29,089 nt of DNA. Origin: Chara braunii (taxonomy: Eukaryota; Streptophyta; Charophyceae; Charales; Characeae). The position numbers were made by a program, and so were the translations under genes. The notes under the pieces are model-generated. The model saw nothing but the letters and a program-made list of their open reading frames with translations, was not told the DNA's origin and searched no databases. Positions 1 to 9,361 of the stretch are shown one piece after another (position 1 is the first letter of the stretch; each line of letters opens with the position of its first letter). Location: positions 731,060 to 760,148 of the forward strand of contig BFEA01000533.1 of the NCBI GenBank assembly GCA_003427395.1. Reading direction: 5' to 3'.

Positions 1-194
1 AGGAGAGAGAGAGAGGAGAAGATGTCACTTACCTGAGTAATGCTGTACTTCGACATGATGATGTTGCTGCGCTGGTCTCCATATTGATGGGATGATGAAC
101 AGAGTTGATTTATGAGCTGTTGTGATGAACTTGAGAGACTGGAAGTTGATGAAATCAGACATTTTTGATAATATAAGCAGCGGCAACGCATCTN

Positions 195-283
195 TTCTCT
201 ACCTTTGTCTATGGGGGACAGGGAACTCTTCTCTACNTTTGTCTATGGGAATGGGANATCTCTCTTCTACCTTTGTCTAAGGT
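195..283. repeat. Short tandem repeat, about 34-36 bp period, three copies
   Basis: The phrase TTCTCTACCTTTGTCTATGG occurs at about 195, 229 and (slightly changed) 265. Two copies contain an N, suggesting consensus uncertainty in the assembly. Confidence 0.7.
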
Positions 284-460
284 AACGAGTACATTGGTAA
301 CCATGACATCTGGATGACTGGTTCGTGGTATAATGGTCTCTGGATCCATGCACTACTAAGATTCTCCTGGCCGCAGTCCCAGTGCAGCGGTGCCCCAGTG
401 CGTCGCTGTAGTTTAGCATAGCTCCGCGCACATCGCTAAGTCTTCCAAGATCAGCTATTG

Positions 461-497
461 CCACCACCTCCTCCACCTCCTCCACCTCCTCCACCTC
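461..497. repeat. CCACCTCCT microsatellite
   Basis: A 9-bp CCACCTCCT-type unit is repeated about four times. It creates proline-rich or glutamate-rich reading frames on the two strands that are not genes. Confidence 0.9.
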
Positions 498-553
498 TGA
501 CTAACGTCTACTCTGGTAACAACTCCTCCATGGCTCTAGCCGAGTCTAGAGAT

Positions 554-661
554 TACCGTCTTCACCCGAATAGAACGCCCGGTCATTATCGCTGCAGCCG
601 GACTGAAATTGGGCCAAATGCAGGTATAATGACCGGGCGTTCTATTTGGGTGAAGACGGTA
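554..661. mobile_element. 108-bp palindromic foldback element bounded by TA
   Basis: Two 36-bp arms (554-589 and 626-661) are inverted copies with one mismatch, separated by 36 bp that also pairs weakly. Both outer ends are TA followed by CCGTCTTCACCC, so TA could be a target duplication, as in Tc1/mariner-like MITEs. No second copy is present in the window, so the classification is inference. Confidence 0.55.
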
Positions 662-1015
662 GCATATATGATATCTTTGCATGGCTGTTGTGGAGCACGT
701 ATGAGTGTGAGTTTGGTGGTTCTGTGAATGGTAGTTGAAGGCTTGAAGCTTCGTTGCTGCGACGTTGCAGCATCCGAACAAGGGATTGCTAGTACTCGTT
801 GTGTAAGCATGTACAGTCGATTGTGCGCTACATGGCGCTCCAAAAGATTAGATGGAGTGCACCAAAAATGGAAAAAGAAAACAAATTAGAACCTTAAAAG
901 TTTGTAAAAAAATGGAAAAAAAAGGTTTCCCACTTTTATAAACTCAAAGAATACGATTTTGGGGTTGTGGCTCAGCCAGAATTTGCTTGTAATGATTTCC
1001 AATTTCTCATCACAT
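662..1015. other. No recognisable feature
   Basis: This stretch has an A-rich part around 870-930. I see no convincing coding frame, RNA or repeat. Confidence 0.5.
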
Positions 1016-1023
1016 TTCTTGGG

Positions 1024-1353
1024 GGGGATAATTTGCAAAATACCTCAAGAAGTTAAAAGTTGAGATATAATATGGCAAATGCCTACCCCACATCTTTGCA
1101 ATATACCTCACCCCAGCACCGCCCAACTTTGCAAATGCCCCCTGGCCGGTACTTGCCAACTTTTCCAAGGCCCGATTGCAAAGTGCCCAGGTCCAAATGG
1201 CGAGAGGTCCAGATTGCAAATTTGCACACCGGCCTGACAGGGGCATAACACAAAGAATTCGCCCCAAAAGGGCATTCCGCTCTACCAGCAACTTTCAGGG
1301 GCATTTTGGCATATATCTCACTCACCTTATGGGGTTGTTTTGCAAACTATCCC
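1024..1353. mobile_element. 330-bp terminal-inverted-repeat element with 8-bp target duplication
   Basis: The left end GGGATAATTTGCAAAATACC (from 1025) matches the inverted right end GGGATAGTTTGCAAAACAAC (1334-1353). The 8-bp sequence TTCTTGGG flanks both sides (1016-1023 and 1354-1361). Inside, the motif TTGCAAAT/TTGCAATA recurs at about 1096, 1130, 1177 and 1214, resembling subterminal repeats. An 8-bp (perhaps 9-bp) duplication suits a non-autonomous hAT or Mutator element; the GGG-start termini favour Mutator slightly. It encodes no protein. Confidence 0.65.
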
Positions 1354-1361
1354 TTCTTGGG

Positions 1362-1932
1362 ATATTTTTTTTTTTTTTTCTTTTTGCATTTTTTTAGTGC
1401 ATGCAGACCATACATGGCACACCAGTGCATTGTGCATGACGTGCTGCATGTGTGCATGGCGCGCATGCGCACACCAAGTATATACAGGGATCCGAACTAC
1501 CTGATCGTACCTGTTTTCGACACTCTAAGTACAGAGGAAGACGAAGATTGCGAGAGAAGATGGGATGCCACAGTGTCGAAGGAGGTAGAAAAGATTTTAC
1601 ACACCATTGTATTGACGTCATACGAGTTGCTGGAATCTGCTTGACCGCCAGTGTCTGCTGACTCTGCTATGTGCTTCGATTCCTTGGAATGGGCAATCAA
1701 TGACCTTGCCCGCTTGGTTGCACGTCTTACAGATAAAGCCATCATGGCATTGTGTTGATGATGCTGAGATCGAGAGAGCACTTTGCAACGGGCAACACTT
1801 GGACTTATGCCTGCACTCTTGGCGCCGCGGTCTCTGTTGCATGCACAGCAGCATACACTATCATAACGGATAATGGAATCATTGGAATGAGCAACAGCGC
1901 TATAATTTCGCCACCAACACGTTGTGCAAGTC
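1362..1932. other. Unassigned stretch after a poly(T) tract
   Basis: A T-rich run at 1365-1395 is followed by unique-looking sequence. An open frame on the plus strand near 1500-1644 has balanced composition, but no start, domain or partner frame supports a gene. I assign no function. Confidence 0.4.
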
Positions 1933-2091
1933 ATGCTGAGGTGGCGCATTCCTGAACGAGCACATTCACGTTGTGTGACTTGTGTCCACGGAAACAGGAC
2001 CGTCAGCCGTGGCTGCGGGCACTTACGGACATGCAATGCAGCTGTGTTGTGTGTCATCATTTCTCGGCACAGCCTGCCAGCTGCCAGGTAA
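1933..2091 (+). CDS. Hypothetical 52-aa ORF with a half RING-like cysteine motif
   Basis: ATG at 1933 to TAA at 2089-2091. The peptide contains C-X2-C, ten residues, then C-G-H-X3-C (residues 14-34). This resembles the first half of a C3HC4 RING finger of the kind found at the C-terminus of plant E3 ligases. The second half (C-P-x-C) is missing. A good splice-donor-like sequence, CCAG then GTAAGG, sits at 2084-2091 exactly at the ORF end, so this may be an exon or exon remnant whose continuation lies elsewhere. No downstream exon was identified. Chance resemblance is quite possible. Confidence 0.25.
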   Translation: MLRWRIPERAHSRCVTCVHGNRTVSRGCGHLRTCNAAVLCVIISRHSLPAAR

Positions 2092-3094
2092 GGGGGCCTC
2101 AGCACATCAAATTCCTTGACCCGGAGCATACTTTCCGTCGCCCTTTGTTGATACCGCAGTTCTGAAGTAGCCCTTAATTGAATCAGAACGTCTCCCCCTC
2201 CTGCTCTTTCTCTGGGCCTCTGGCGGAGTCTAGCAACCTTAAAGTTTCAAGATGGCATATGCAGTCACAGCGACTGCACTGCGCTTAGGAATGGCATCGC
2301 TGGGATTCGAAGCTTGTGGACATGATGGAGAGGAGAAGGGCACAACAGCCTCCCAATGCATGTGAAGGTATTAAATTTAAAGCAAAATGGGGAGTCCAAC
2401 ATCAAGGGAGAGATGCATCCACAATGGGTGACAGCGTCTTGTAATCCAAGCGGATGGTCCTCCTCCTCTGACAAGAACACAGCAGCCGCCAGACAGGGAA
2501 GAAAGAATGCCTGCTTTAGGAGGAAACGAGCAAGTTGAAGCAACCCAAAACGAGCAAGCCTTAGGGTGTTTTTAAAACAGGCAACACATTAGAAAGTTGA
2601 AAGCAATACAGCATGAATAGCTGGCCATCCCCATATTATCCCTCCTACGCCCACCACCATTTCAAAACTCCAGAGCATACGGTGACCATCGTCAGCAACA
2701 CATTACGTCATCCCAGAGACTAAGTAGGGTGAGTGAGACCCCACCGGACAGTCTATGAGAGAGACAAAGAAGAAAATATACACACAATCACATGCATTGG
2801 AAGCAATTGGAAGAAAACTACATGAGCTTTCTTATCGTGGCGGTATCATCTTCCTCCCCACAGCTCTTCGACGTGAACACCGGTCGAGAATCTCAATCCT
2901 TCTATGGTTAGGAGACCCACTCTCATATCAGCCTTGGGCACGGGGCCCAGAGACCCACTCTAAGACTTTCAGGTTGCATGTAATGATATCATAATGATTA
3001 ACCAATTCAATTTGTCACATTCCCCCCCCTTCAAAGGCCTAGAGGCTAGAACACGTGCATCTCAGAGTCAGAGAGGGATAAATGCCTGGGAATT
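2092..3094. other. No recognisable gene
   Basis: Low-information sequence with a local duplication of AGACCCACTCT (about 2910 and 2949). Open frames on both strands are short and show no domain. Confidence 0.4.
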
Positions 3095-3172
3095 TATAAT
3101 TATCAGACGAAAAACTCCTCAATGTCCGCACTCTATAATTATCAGATGAAAAACTCCTCAATGTCCGCACTT
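3095..3172. repeat. 39-bp tandem duplication
   Basis: Copies at 3095-3133 and 3134-3172 begin TATAATTATCAGA and differ at only two or three positions. A C run and A run follow at 3173-3190. Confidence 0.9.
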
Positions 3173-3190
3173 CCCCCCCCCCAAAAAAAA

Positions 3191-3441
3191 GAAGAAAAAC
3201 AAAGTGCTTACCAAGTTACTTTTTTTCAAAGTTTTTTTACTCAAAAGGGTGACTGCCGTGTATAGATTAATATAGATTAATTCATGTTAATATGTAACTT
3301 CATATTTTATTTATTCATTCAATTAGTATTACTTACCAAATATAAATATCATTTATTGTTTATTATTTTTTTTTATAATAGAATTTAAGAGTATTATAAA
3401 TACTAATACACTTAATCTAATACACTTATTTTCATGATCTT
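3191..3441. other. AT-rich spacer
   Basis: Strongly AT-rich DNA with short repeats of TAGATTAAT and ACACTTA. No gene is seen. Confidence 0.6.
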
Positions 3442-3567
3442 TTTACCCTAGCTTAATTCAGAGCTATTTCCTTCACTCATTGGTTCTGCTGTGTTCGAAC
3501 CGACGAACACAGTGGTTCACTTTTTCAGCAGACTGTTCGCGGGTGTAGCAACTGAGCTAGGGTAGGC
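3442..3567 (-). repeat. Foldback with tRNA-like A and B box words
   Basis: ACCCTAGCT near 3446 is inverted as AGCTAGGGT near 3560. A central hairpin has a 9-bp stem around 3489-3512 (CTGTGTTCG / CGAACACAG). On the minus strand TAGCTCAGTTG resembles a pol III A box and GGTTCGAAC a B box, about 58 nt apart. The D stem does not pair, so it is not a functional tRNA. A SINE head or a simple foldback are both possible. Confidence 0.3.
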
Positions 3568-3619
3568 CAGTCGGTCTTAGTGAAATTCAATGTGATGGAA
3601 GACCACCCATTTGAAATGT

Positions 3620-3795
3620 TTTCTGTTTTTTTTTTTTAACTTTTTGTTTTTGTTTTTTTTCTTTCAAAGGAAAAACTTGCCCAGGAACTGACTATGGCAC
3701 TGGTAAGGGCAGATACCACCATCAGTCCTGTGGCTAGCTCCAGTCGATTGGTGGGGAGGTGCACCTGCTGGAGAACGGGTCCAGCATCCCATCCA
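3620..3795 (-). mobile_element. LINE-like 3' end fragment
   Basis: On the minus strand this fragment ends in an A-rich tail (T-rich 3620-3661 on the plus strand). About 110 bp upstream it carries the hairpin GCTGGA...TCCAGC (3767-3785), which is also present in the LINE 3' UTR near 6562 and in the fragment near 21700. No coding part is preserved. Confidence 0.5.
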
Positions 3796-4017
3796 ACAAT
3801 TCAGAATAATTATGGAGATAGTAGTAATGAACAATGTAATCTTGCAGCCTTACTTTCACGAGATAAATTACATGATAATTGTCTCGAGAGCATAACACGC
3901 CTTATCAGCCCTTCCACTTCATTCCGCTCAGACTGAATGTCGAGTGTTCCCTCGACTGTGAATAGATACTCTACCCTTTTGCCGTCCACCTCGCCTGGTG
4001 GTACCGATTTGCAAAAA

Positions 4018-4604
4018 AAACGTTTGGGCTTTCCTCGCGCCTGACCGTTTTCCTGCTATCCCAGTCTAGTGGCTGTGGGGCTCGTTCCACACCACTCGAA
4101 ACTCAAGGGTTTCTTGCCCAACATCGTTCCACGGTGCCCTTGAGTTTTGCTAATCACGGCCCGGCGGTGATTAGATTTTCGGGTTTAGCAAATGGGCGGG
4201 AAAAGCTCAAGTGCGGCTCAAGTGCGGCCCAGGCAAACCTACCCGTTTTTCAAGTCACCTCTCTAGGCACACTTGAGCTGCACTTGAAATCGGTGCTGCA
4301 GGTACGTGTAGAACCCCCCGATAGTTTTTTTTCCCCGTTTATTCTCCTTTTTCTAATGCCATCATCCTGGTTGAACCTCTCGCGAGCTGTTCCAGCTCAT
4401 TTCAAGGGCGGACTCGAGTGACTCGAGTTTCAAGTGAAGTGAAGTGGTGTGGAACGAGGCCCTGTAACAGGTCAGAACTGCTCAAATGGTACGCGGGATA
4501 GTGGGAAAACAGTCGGGCGCGAGGAAGGCCCAAACATTGTTTTCGCAAATCACCCGACTGTTTTCCTGCTATCCCAGTCTAGTGGCCGTAACAGGTCAGA
4601 ACTG
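4018..4604. repeat. Foldback repeat arms hosting a MITE
   Basis: The segment 4021-4063 (GTTTGGGCTTTCCTCGCGCC start) is inverted at 4491-4533. Its inner part (TTTTCCTGCTATCCCAG) is repeated again in direct orientation at 4561-4577. The sequence spanning 4047-4076 plus 4463-4478 reappears uninterrupted at 4559-4604, so the repeat was split by the element at 4077-4462. Confidence 0.6.
4077..4462. mobile_element. MITE 1, Harbinger-like, TSD TGT
   Basis: This 386-bp element has termini GGGGCTCGTTCCACACCACT and the inverse ending GTGTGGAACGAGGCCC. TGT flanks both ends (4074-4076 and 4463-4465). The paralogous empty site at 4559-4604 has a single CGT at that point, which fixes the boundaries. A 3-bp duplication with GG-start termini is characteristic of PIF/Harbinger elements. 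It has no transposase. Confidence 0.75.
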
Positions 4605-4730
4605 GAAATTCAATTTCCTCCGCGCCGAATGGTACGTCACAAAAATCCAAAGAACTAAGAAAACCAGGTCCGACTGCGATCAAGATCCGATCTTGGACTG
4701 CTCAGATATCCACCGCATCGCGGTGGCATA

Positions 4731-4895
4731 GGGCCTTGCCACACCACTGTCGAAACGAAAAACGTACGACTGTATGTTCCCGCAATTAATGGCCAGATGC
4801 ATCCATTACTATGAATAGTAACACATGCATCTGATCACTTTCCGAGGAAGACGCGCTCATACTTTTCTCGTTTCGACAGCGGTGTGGCGAGGCCC
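4731..4895. mobile_element. MITE 2, Harbinger-like, TSD ATA
   Basis: This 165-bp element has inverted ends GGGCCTTGCCACACCACTGT and, reversed from the right, GGGCCTCGCCACACCGCTGT, continuing in TCGAAACGA. ATA flanks both sides (4728-4730, 4896-4898). It is non-coding. Confidence 0.75.
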
Positions 4896-4957
4896 ATAGT
4901 CCAGGCCAACATGTGTACCACTTTGTCGTCTTGTGAAGCTGCACGTTCTGTGACATA

Positions 4958-5491
4958 GGGCCTCGCTGAACTACTCTCCAAATGCACAAAATGAGAATGA
5001 GGGTCTCACTCCACTACTATCTGCTGTACGATTTCGGATAGTGGGACACTGCTCCACTTAGTATCCGAAATATATAACTTCAGAAACCGCTGTATAGTTG
5101 TCAGATAGCGCCCTCCAAATTCACCATATGATCCCGTATAGTTCTCAGCCTGCAAACATCGTTAATCGGAGGGTGGTCAAACGAGGTCGACATTCTACCG
5201 CGAAATTGAATGGAGCACCTGGAGTCTGGGCCGACAAATTGCTGTCGTGTAGTGCTGTACGAGTATTTTGTAGTGAACTCGTGAATTGGAGACTTGTATA
5301 GCAGATAGGAAGTGGAGCGACGCCACGGTTTATACAATTTTTTTAGCTCTGACAGCTATATGGCTGCTATACGAAATTCTGTATAGCGGACAATAGTGGA
5401 GCGAGACCCTGAATCTTCCACTAGAACATGGAAAGATACACCGCCATATTATTTGTCTTTTGTGGATGAGGAGAGTAGTGCAGCGAGGCCC
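4958..5491. mobile_element. MITE 3, Harbinger-like, TSD ATA, interrupted by MITE 4
   Basis: Ends GGGCCTCGCTGAACTACTCT and its inverse CAGCGAGGCCC are flanked by ATA (4955-4957, 5492-5494). Removing 5001-5409 and one TGA leaves about 122 bp that aligns along its length with MITE 5 (17060-17198), including the shared internal stretch TAGAACATGGAAAGATACA. The two are members of one family. Confidence 0.8.
5001..5409. mobile_element. MITE 4, Harbinger-like, TSD TGA, nested in MITE 3
   Basis: This 409-bp element begins GGGTCTCACTCCACTACT and ends with the inverse AGTGGAGCGAGACCC, flanked by TGA (4998-5000, 5410-5412). Its termini are related to but distinct from the GGGCCTCG group. Internal words such as TGTATAGCGGACAATAG show further pairing near the ends. 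Confidence 0.8.
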
Positions 5492-5574
5492 ATAGGCCAT
5501 GCACGCGGCGATCTTTGGCGTCATCGAGGCCCGTAGGGGTTCGATCTGTAGACCTGTCGGGTAGGAGTCTTAGC

Positions 5575-5690
5575 AAGGTCTAGAAGTCGTAGCTGTGGCT
5601 CCTTCGAAAGGTCAAGGTCGTAGCTGCTACAGTCCTGAAGGGTCAAGGTCATAGCTGCTACAGTATCGAAAGGCCAAGTCCACGGCCTTC
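5575..5690. repeat. 31-bp tandem array, about 3.5 copies
   Basis: Units at 5606-5636 and 5637-5667 share GGTCAAGGTC and TAGCTGCTACAGT. Degenerate units flank them on both sides. Confidence 0.75.
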
Positions 5691-5905
5691 CGGAAGGTCC
5701 TAGTGTGGCCTTTAGATGTTGCTCACGTTTAGGCTGAGGCAAGTGGGCAAGTGGTGGAGTCTACCCGTGCTGAGTCAGCAGTCCCAGTCCCAGTCAGTCC
5801 TAGTCCAGTCAAGCAAGTACCGTATGGGACTATGTGCACCACGGGCATGGGAAAGGGGCAGACCAACGAGTTACAGAAGTATAAATCAAGAGGCAGCGCC
5901 TAGCC

Positions 5906-6064
5906 ATGGATTCGTTCCTGCGTAAGCCATGCGGAAGCGCTGCCAACAGCGACTTGTGCGAGGTGGTCTGCAGCAAGCCCGAATACGAAGTGGGCGAGAA
6001 GGAGCTTAGTCATAGTGATAGGGTAGCAGCGGCCATAGCCGCCGTAGCTGATAGGAGAGTGTAG
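5906..6064 (+). CDS. Hypothetical 52-aa ORF, unrecognised
   Basis: ATG at 5906 has a favourable context (GCCATGG) and the frame runs to TAG at 6062-6064. The peptide is mixed and charged at first, then alanine-rich near the C-terminus (residues 40-48). A TATAAAT word lies at 5880-5886, too close to the ATG to be an ordinary TATA box for this start. There is no recognisable family, no neighbour that suggests a role and no repeat relation. It may be chance or the 5' end of a spliced gene. Confidence 0.2.
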   Translation: MDSFLRKPCGSAANSDLCEVVCSKPEYEVGEKELSHSDRVAAAIAAVADRRV

Positions 6065-6393
6065 CATGTACAGTGGGTTGCGTGTGGGATATCCAGGGTG
6101 ATCCAGAGTTGAAGTATGAGCGAACAGTGGTGTTGGACACAGTGACGAGAGTTGGGATGTATAGGTGCTGGTGCACTATAGCCTGTTGAAGCGAGTTGCA
6201 TCCGAACTGTGTTCTTGGTTTCCATATCTCTGAGCTTTGAGTTGGGCGCTATGCGCAGGTGTGAATCACCATCTGTTTGTATGCATGTGAAGCAAAGAAG
6301 AAAGTGAGTCTGATTACACTTGGACCTCGCAACAGCCCGGGGGAGGCGCACTACCTCTATTATAGTCCACGAGTAATATCCAGTGACGATCAT
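6065..6393. other. No recognisable feature
   Basis: Unique-looking sequence. The minus-strand frame across it has no domain and unremarkable composition. Confidence 0.4.
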
Positions 6394-6395
6394 CT

Positions 6396-6428
<33 letters not shown>

Positions 6429-7934
6429 TTCTTCTTCTTCTTTTTTTTTTTTTTTTTTTTTTAGAACTCCCTTCAGACCACTAGGGGTGCTGATATGAGC
6501 AGACACCGCTAGTATTGTGGGGGAGGCTCCATCTATTAGTGGGGAGCCACACCTGCTGCTGCTGGAAAACGGGTCCAGCGTCCCATTTACAATGTACGAG
6601 AATATCTCAGGTAGTTAAAAGCCTGCCAGCATTGATTGCCCTGGGTCCCAGGGGATTGACTGCGCAGGGGTGATGGGAAAAAGAGAACAAAAAAAAGAGG
6701 GGGTGCGAGGGGAAGCCTCTTCAGCCCTAGTAAGTGGGCGCCTGATAAAACATGACCAACTAGCTCTCCTTTTGCGGACGTACTTCATGGAAAAAAGACT
6801 GTTTCAAGAAGGACGTGGCCGCAAGACCCTTGCTTCTACTGCTCAACCCTTGGCTGCTTACTTGTCCTCACCCCCTGGGGGGGGGGCATGTCTTTGAAGA
6901 GTCCCCAGGCCGCCGGGCGCATCCTGTGACTGTGGTCATGTCCGGGGGGTACCGGGCCACCACCTCTTTCTTTATATGATGTATTCAGTAAGGGAAAGGG
7001 GGTGGGGCGGGAACGGGTCCGGGAAATCAGCTGGGGGACATAATGGGAAGGAAGGATCAATGTGTAGCCAGTCCTTAAACATCAGTCTATAGTCCCGCTT
7101 CTTTTCTATATCGTGATGGTTGTCTAAACTGTCCCTGTCCCCACTCCATTTTATTTCTGCTATCCATCCTCCCCTTTTCCCTCCTAGCGAGTCCAGACAG
7201 AAAGAGGTGATTGCCTTCTTGATGTCTTTTCCTTGCTGGAAAAAATCCAGTTGCGGTTTCAAGGCTTGCCATTTTCGTGTTAGTTCCATCTGGACCTGTT
7301 GTTTGATTTGGTCCATGATCTCAGCTGCGTCCACTTGGACCTTGTCCAGTGCAAGAAGACACCGTTGCCACCATAAGGCCCACAACACCGCTCACCTCCC
7401 CAACCTAAACATATTGTCTTCGGAAGAGGAGGTGTTTTCTGCTGGGTGCCAGTGACCTGCCAGTATCCACGACAAAGGCCAGGGGGACGGGCCACCCATC
7501 CTCCTCCATATGCGTTCCCAGCTCCTCAAGATGAACTGAGCGATCGGGCACTGCATGAATACATGCTCGATCGTTTTGGCTCTCTTGTGGGCCGCGAAAG
7601 ATTTGGAGCAGCGTTGGCACCATGGTAACAGTTCCCCCCTCTGTTCCAAGGAAGTACGATCCACCAGCCAGTCGTTCGTAGGCAGGCAACGATGAACTAT
7701 CTGCCATTGCAGGGAATTGATCTTAGCTGGTCGGGGCTTTCTTTCCTGAAACCAACGAATGGGCTTAAGGAGGCTTAGGTCCACGTTTAAATGCCTGGCC
7801 CACCGGTCATTTATTTGGTCCCTTAGATGTCGCTTGCGGCGTAGCATCCTATAGGTGGATTTTACTATAAATTTGTGCAGATAATTCCATTTCGGGGTGT
7901 GCCCTGTTTGGCTCTGCGGGAGCTTCCAACGCCA
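6394..7934 (-). mobile_element. 5'-truncated LINE with poly(A) tail (LINE A)
   Basis: Read on the minus strand, the element holds the C-terminal part of a LINE ORF2 (7847-6972), a ~510-bp 3' UTR, then a poly(A) run (T22 at 6441-6462) followed by GAA/GAAA simple repeats (6394-6440). The 3' UTR contains a GCTGGA/TCCAGC hairpin at about 6562-6580, roughly 100 bp before the tail. The 5' end is cut near 7934, beside another simple repeat, as expected for incomplete target-primed reverse transcription. Confidence 0.75.
6972..7847 (-). pseudogene. LINE ORF2 C-terminal fragment with zf-RVT-like domain
   Basis: One minus-strand frame runs from 7847 to 6972, broken once by TGA at 7392-7394. In the upstream part the pattern W-Q-I-V-H-R-C-L-P-T-N, then C-X2-C, then E-H-V-F-M-Q-C matches the zinc-binding zf-RVT region that follows the reverse transcriptase in plant L1-type LINEs. 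Beyond the stop, L-W-A-L-W-W-Q-R resembles the tryptophan-rich segment usually found just after. The reverse transcriptase and endonuclease are absent. The stop could come from a CGA codon by C-to-T change. It is not functional. Confidence 0.7.
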
Positions 7935-7936
7935 CT

Positions 7937-7990
7937 CTCTTTCTTTCTTTCTTTCTTTCTTTCTTTATTTATTTATTTATCTTTTTTTGC
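7937..7990. repeat. CTTT then ATTT microsatellite and T run
   Basis: CTTT units (7941-7966) pass into ATTT units and a T7 run. On the minus strand this looks like the A-rich tail of another retroelement lying between 8290 and 7990, but no diagnostic 3' sequence confirms that. Confidence 0.7.
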
Positions 7991-8391
7991 ACAAAAGACG
8001 CCCACCCCCTTTATATTCTGGGGGGCACCAGTCCGGTTACTTATTACCCTCGAGCATCAAAAGCGGGGTTAACAGGAGGTCGGAACACGAACATTTCATT
8101 GTTACAGCCTTCTGTTTCTCTATCAACGCTGAACTCTGTTTCAACCCAGGTGCTGCTTCCCACCACTTCAGCCGCTCTGCTCAGAGACCGCAGCCATCAC
8201 CTGTTTAATGCAGAATAACTAAGGACTTCGCCCTCCTGGAGGCTGTTCTTATCCCCTCCCGGACCGGAAGAGGTGCTCCTAACCTATATTCAAGAAAAAT
8301 AGTGGAAACAGTGGCCAACTGCCTTACGTACACGCTTCAAAAGCTCGTCAATACAAAACAGCGCATACTCATCTCAACTCTCGCACACATT

Positions 8392-8436
8392 CCCCGACGC
8401 GTTTCGATCGGTTTCGCTCCGATCATCCTCAGGGGG
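8392..8436 (-). ncRNA. Hammerhead-ribozyme-like motif, downstream repeat
   Basis: On the minus strand the order is CCCC, CUGAGGA, a bulged U, stem II GAUCGG / CCGAUC with loop AGCGAAA, GAAA, a 2-bp stem III (AC-GC-GU), C, then GGGG. The CCCC and GGGG pair as stem I. This is the compact type I layout with tiny stem III described for hammerheads in Penelope-like elements. The extra U between the CUGANGA core and stem II departs from consensus, so cleavage activity is uncertain. Confidence 0.6.
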
Positions 8437-9320
8437 CTTCCCACACACCCTCACCTTGCGGCCCGCCGATCATACCTCCCTTCCTTCTGAGTACTGAGGG
8501 CCTATCAGGCCTTGCCCTCATAAATATTGAACGCCAAGCAGGACGCTTCGTTAGCACGGCACACCCTCCCCAAACGGGCACTTCCACATACTACTACGGC
8601 TACGGCTGGACTGCTATGTAGACGTTGCATCGAGCGCGGTAAAGTCCGTTACCTGTCAGCCCCATAACGGGCTACAAATATCAGTCCATGTAAACTTTGA
8701 AATGTCGATGCGACGAATACGCTTACAGGCCCGCTTTCCCCACATGTTTACGTGTCGGGGTACCAGGCACCGACTAACGTTTCTTTCTCTGCCAAGAGTC
8801 CTTCCAACGATCAAGTTCCTTCCTCGATCCGTCTTACACTAGCACTAAGCTCCTTTTGGACACCTCCTTCCAACTTATTTTCCCATTGGGCTAATCCATG
8901 CGTCGTGGATCCCTACCTGGACCTAGTACGTCCCTCCTTGATCCAGTCAGTTACACGTATGCGCGTGACCTGTACAAACTCGACAAACCGTGACCTGTAC
9001 AATTTCAAATTCTGATACCCGCAATTCCCCGCTCTTTTTCAAAATGTGCGGGCAGTCCGGTAATGCCGTACCTGAGCTGCCTAACTGGCAGTGGGCTACC
9101 GTGGCAATGCCACGTAATTTCTAGGGCCGAGAAAATTAAAATGCCGGTAGTCTTACGAAATAAATTATAAAATGTGGCTGCAAAATTCGAACTACCTCGC
9201 AGGCTATTTCGCTGCGTGGAATTCCTACGTTTCCGGGGGAAATATCTACCAAGGAATTTACAAAGGAATTTTTATCCTACGTTAACTATGCTAACAGGTA
9301 CTGTAACTACGGCCTATTTC

Positions 9321-9358
9321 CTGTCTCTTATACACATCTAGATGTGTATAAGAGACAG
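9321..9358. other. Nextera mate-pair junction adapter (artefact)
   Basis: CTGTCTCTTATACACATCT (9321-9339) is followed directly by its reverse complement AGATGTGTATAAGAGACAG (9340-9358). This is two Tn5 mosaic ends back to back, the circularisation junction of Nextera mate-pair libraries. It is not biological. The DNA on either side was joined in a library molecule and need not be adjacent in the genome. Confidence 0.97.
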
Positions 9359-9361
9359 CTG

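Noticed and set aside
1497-2129. 210-residue minus-strand frame
   Set aside because: No recognisable motif and composition near random; no support from neighbours.
3480-3567. Possible tRNA gene on the minus strand
   Set aside because: A and B box words are present, but the D stem and acceptor stem do not pair and the boxes are too far apart.
9321-9358. Natural palindrome or transposon end
   Set aside because: The sequence is identical to the commercial Tn5 mosaic-end junction, so an artefact explains it fully.
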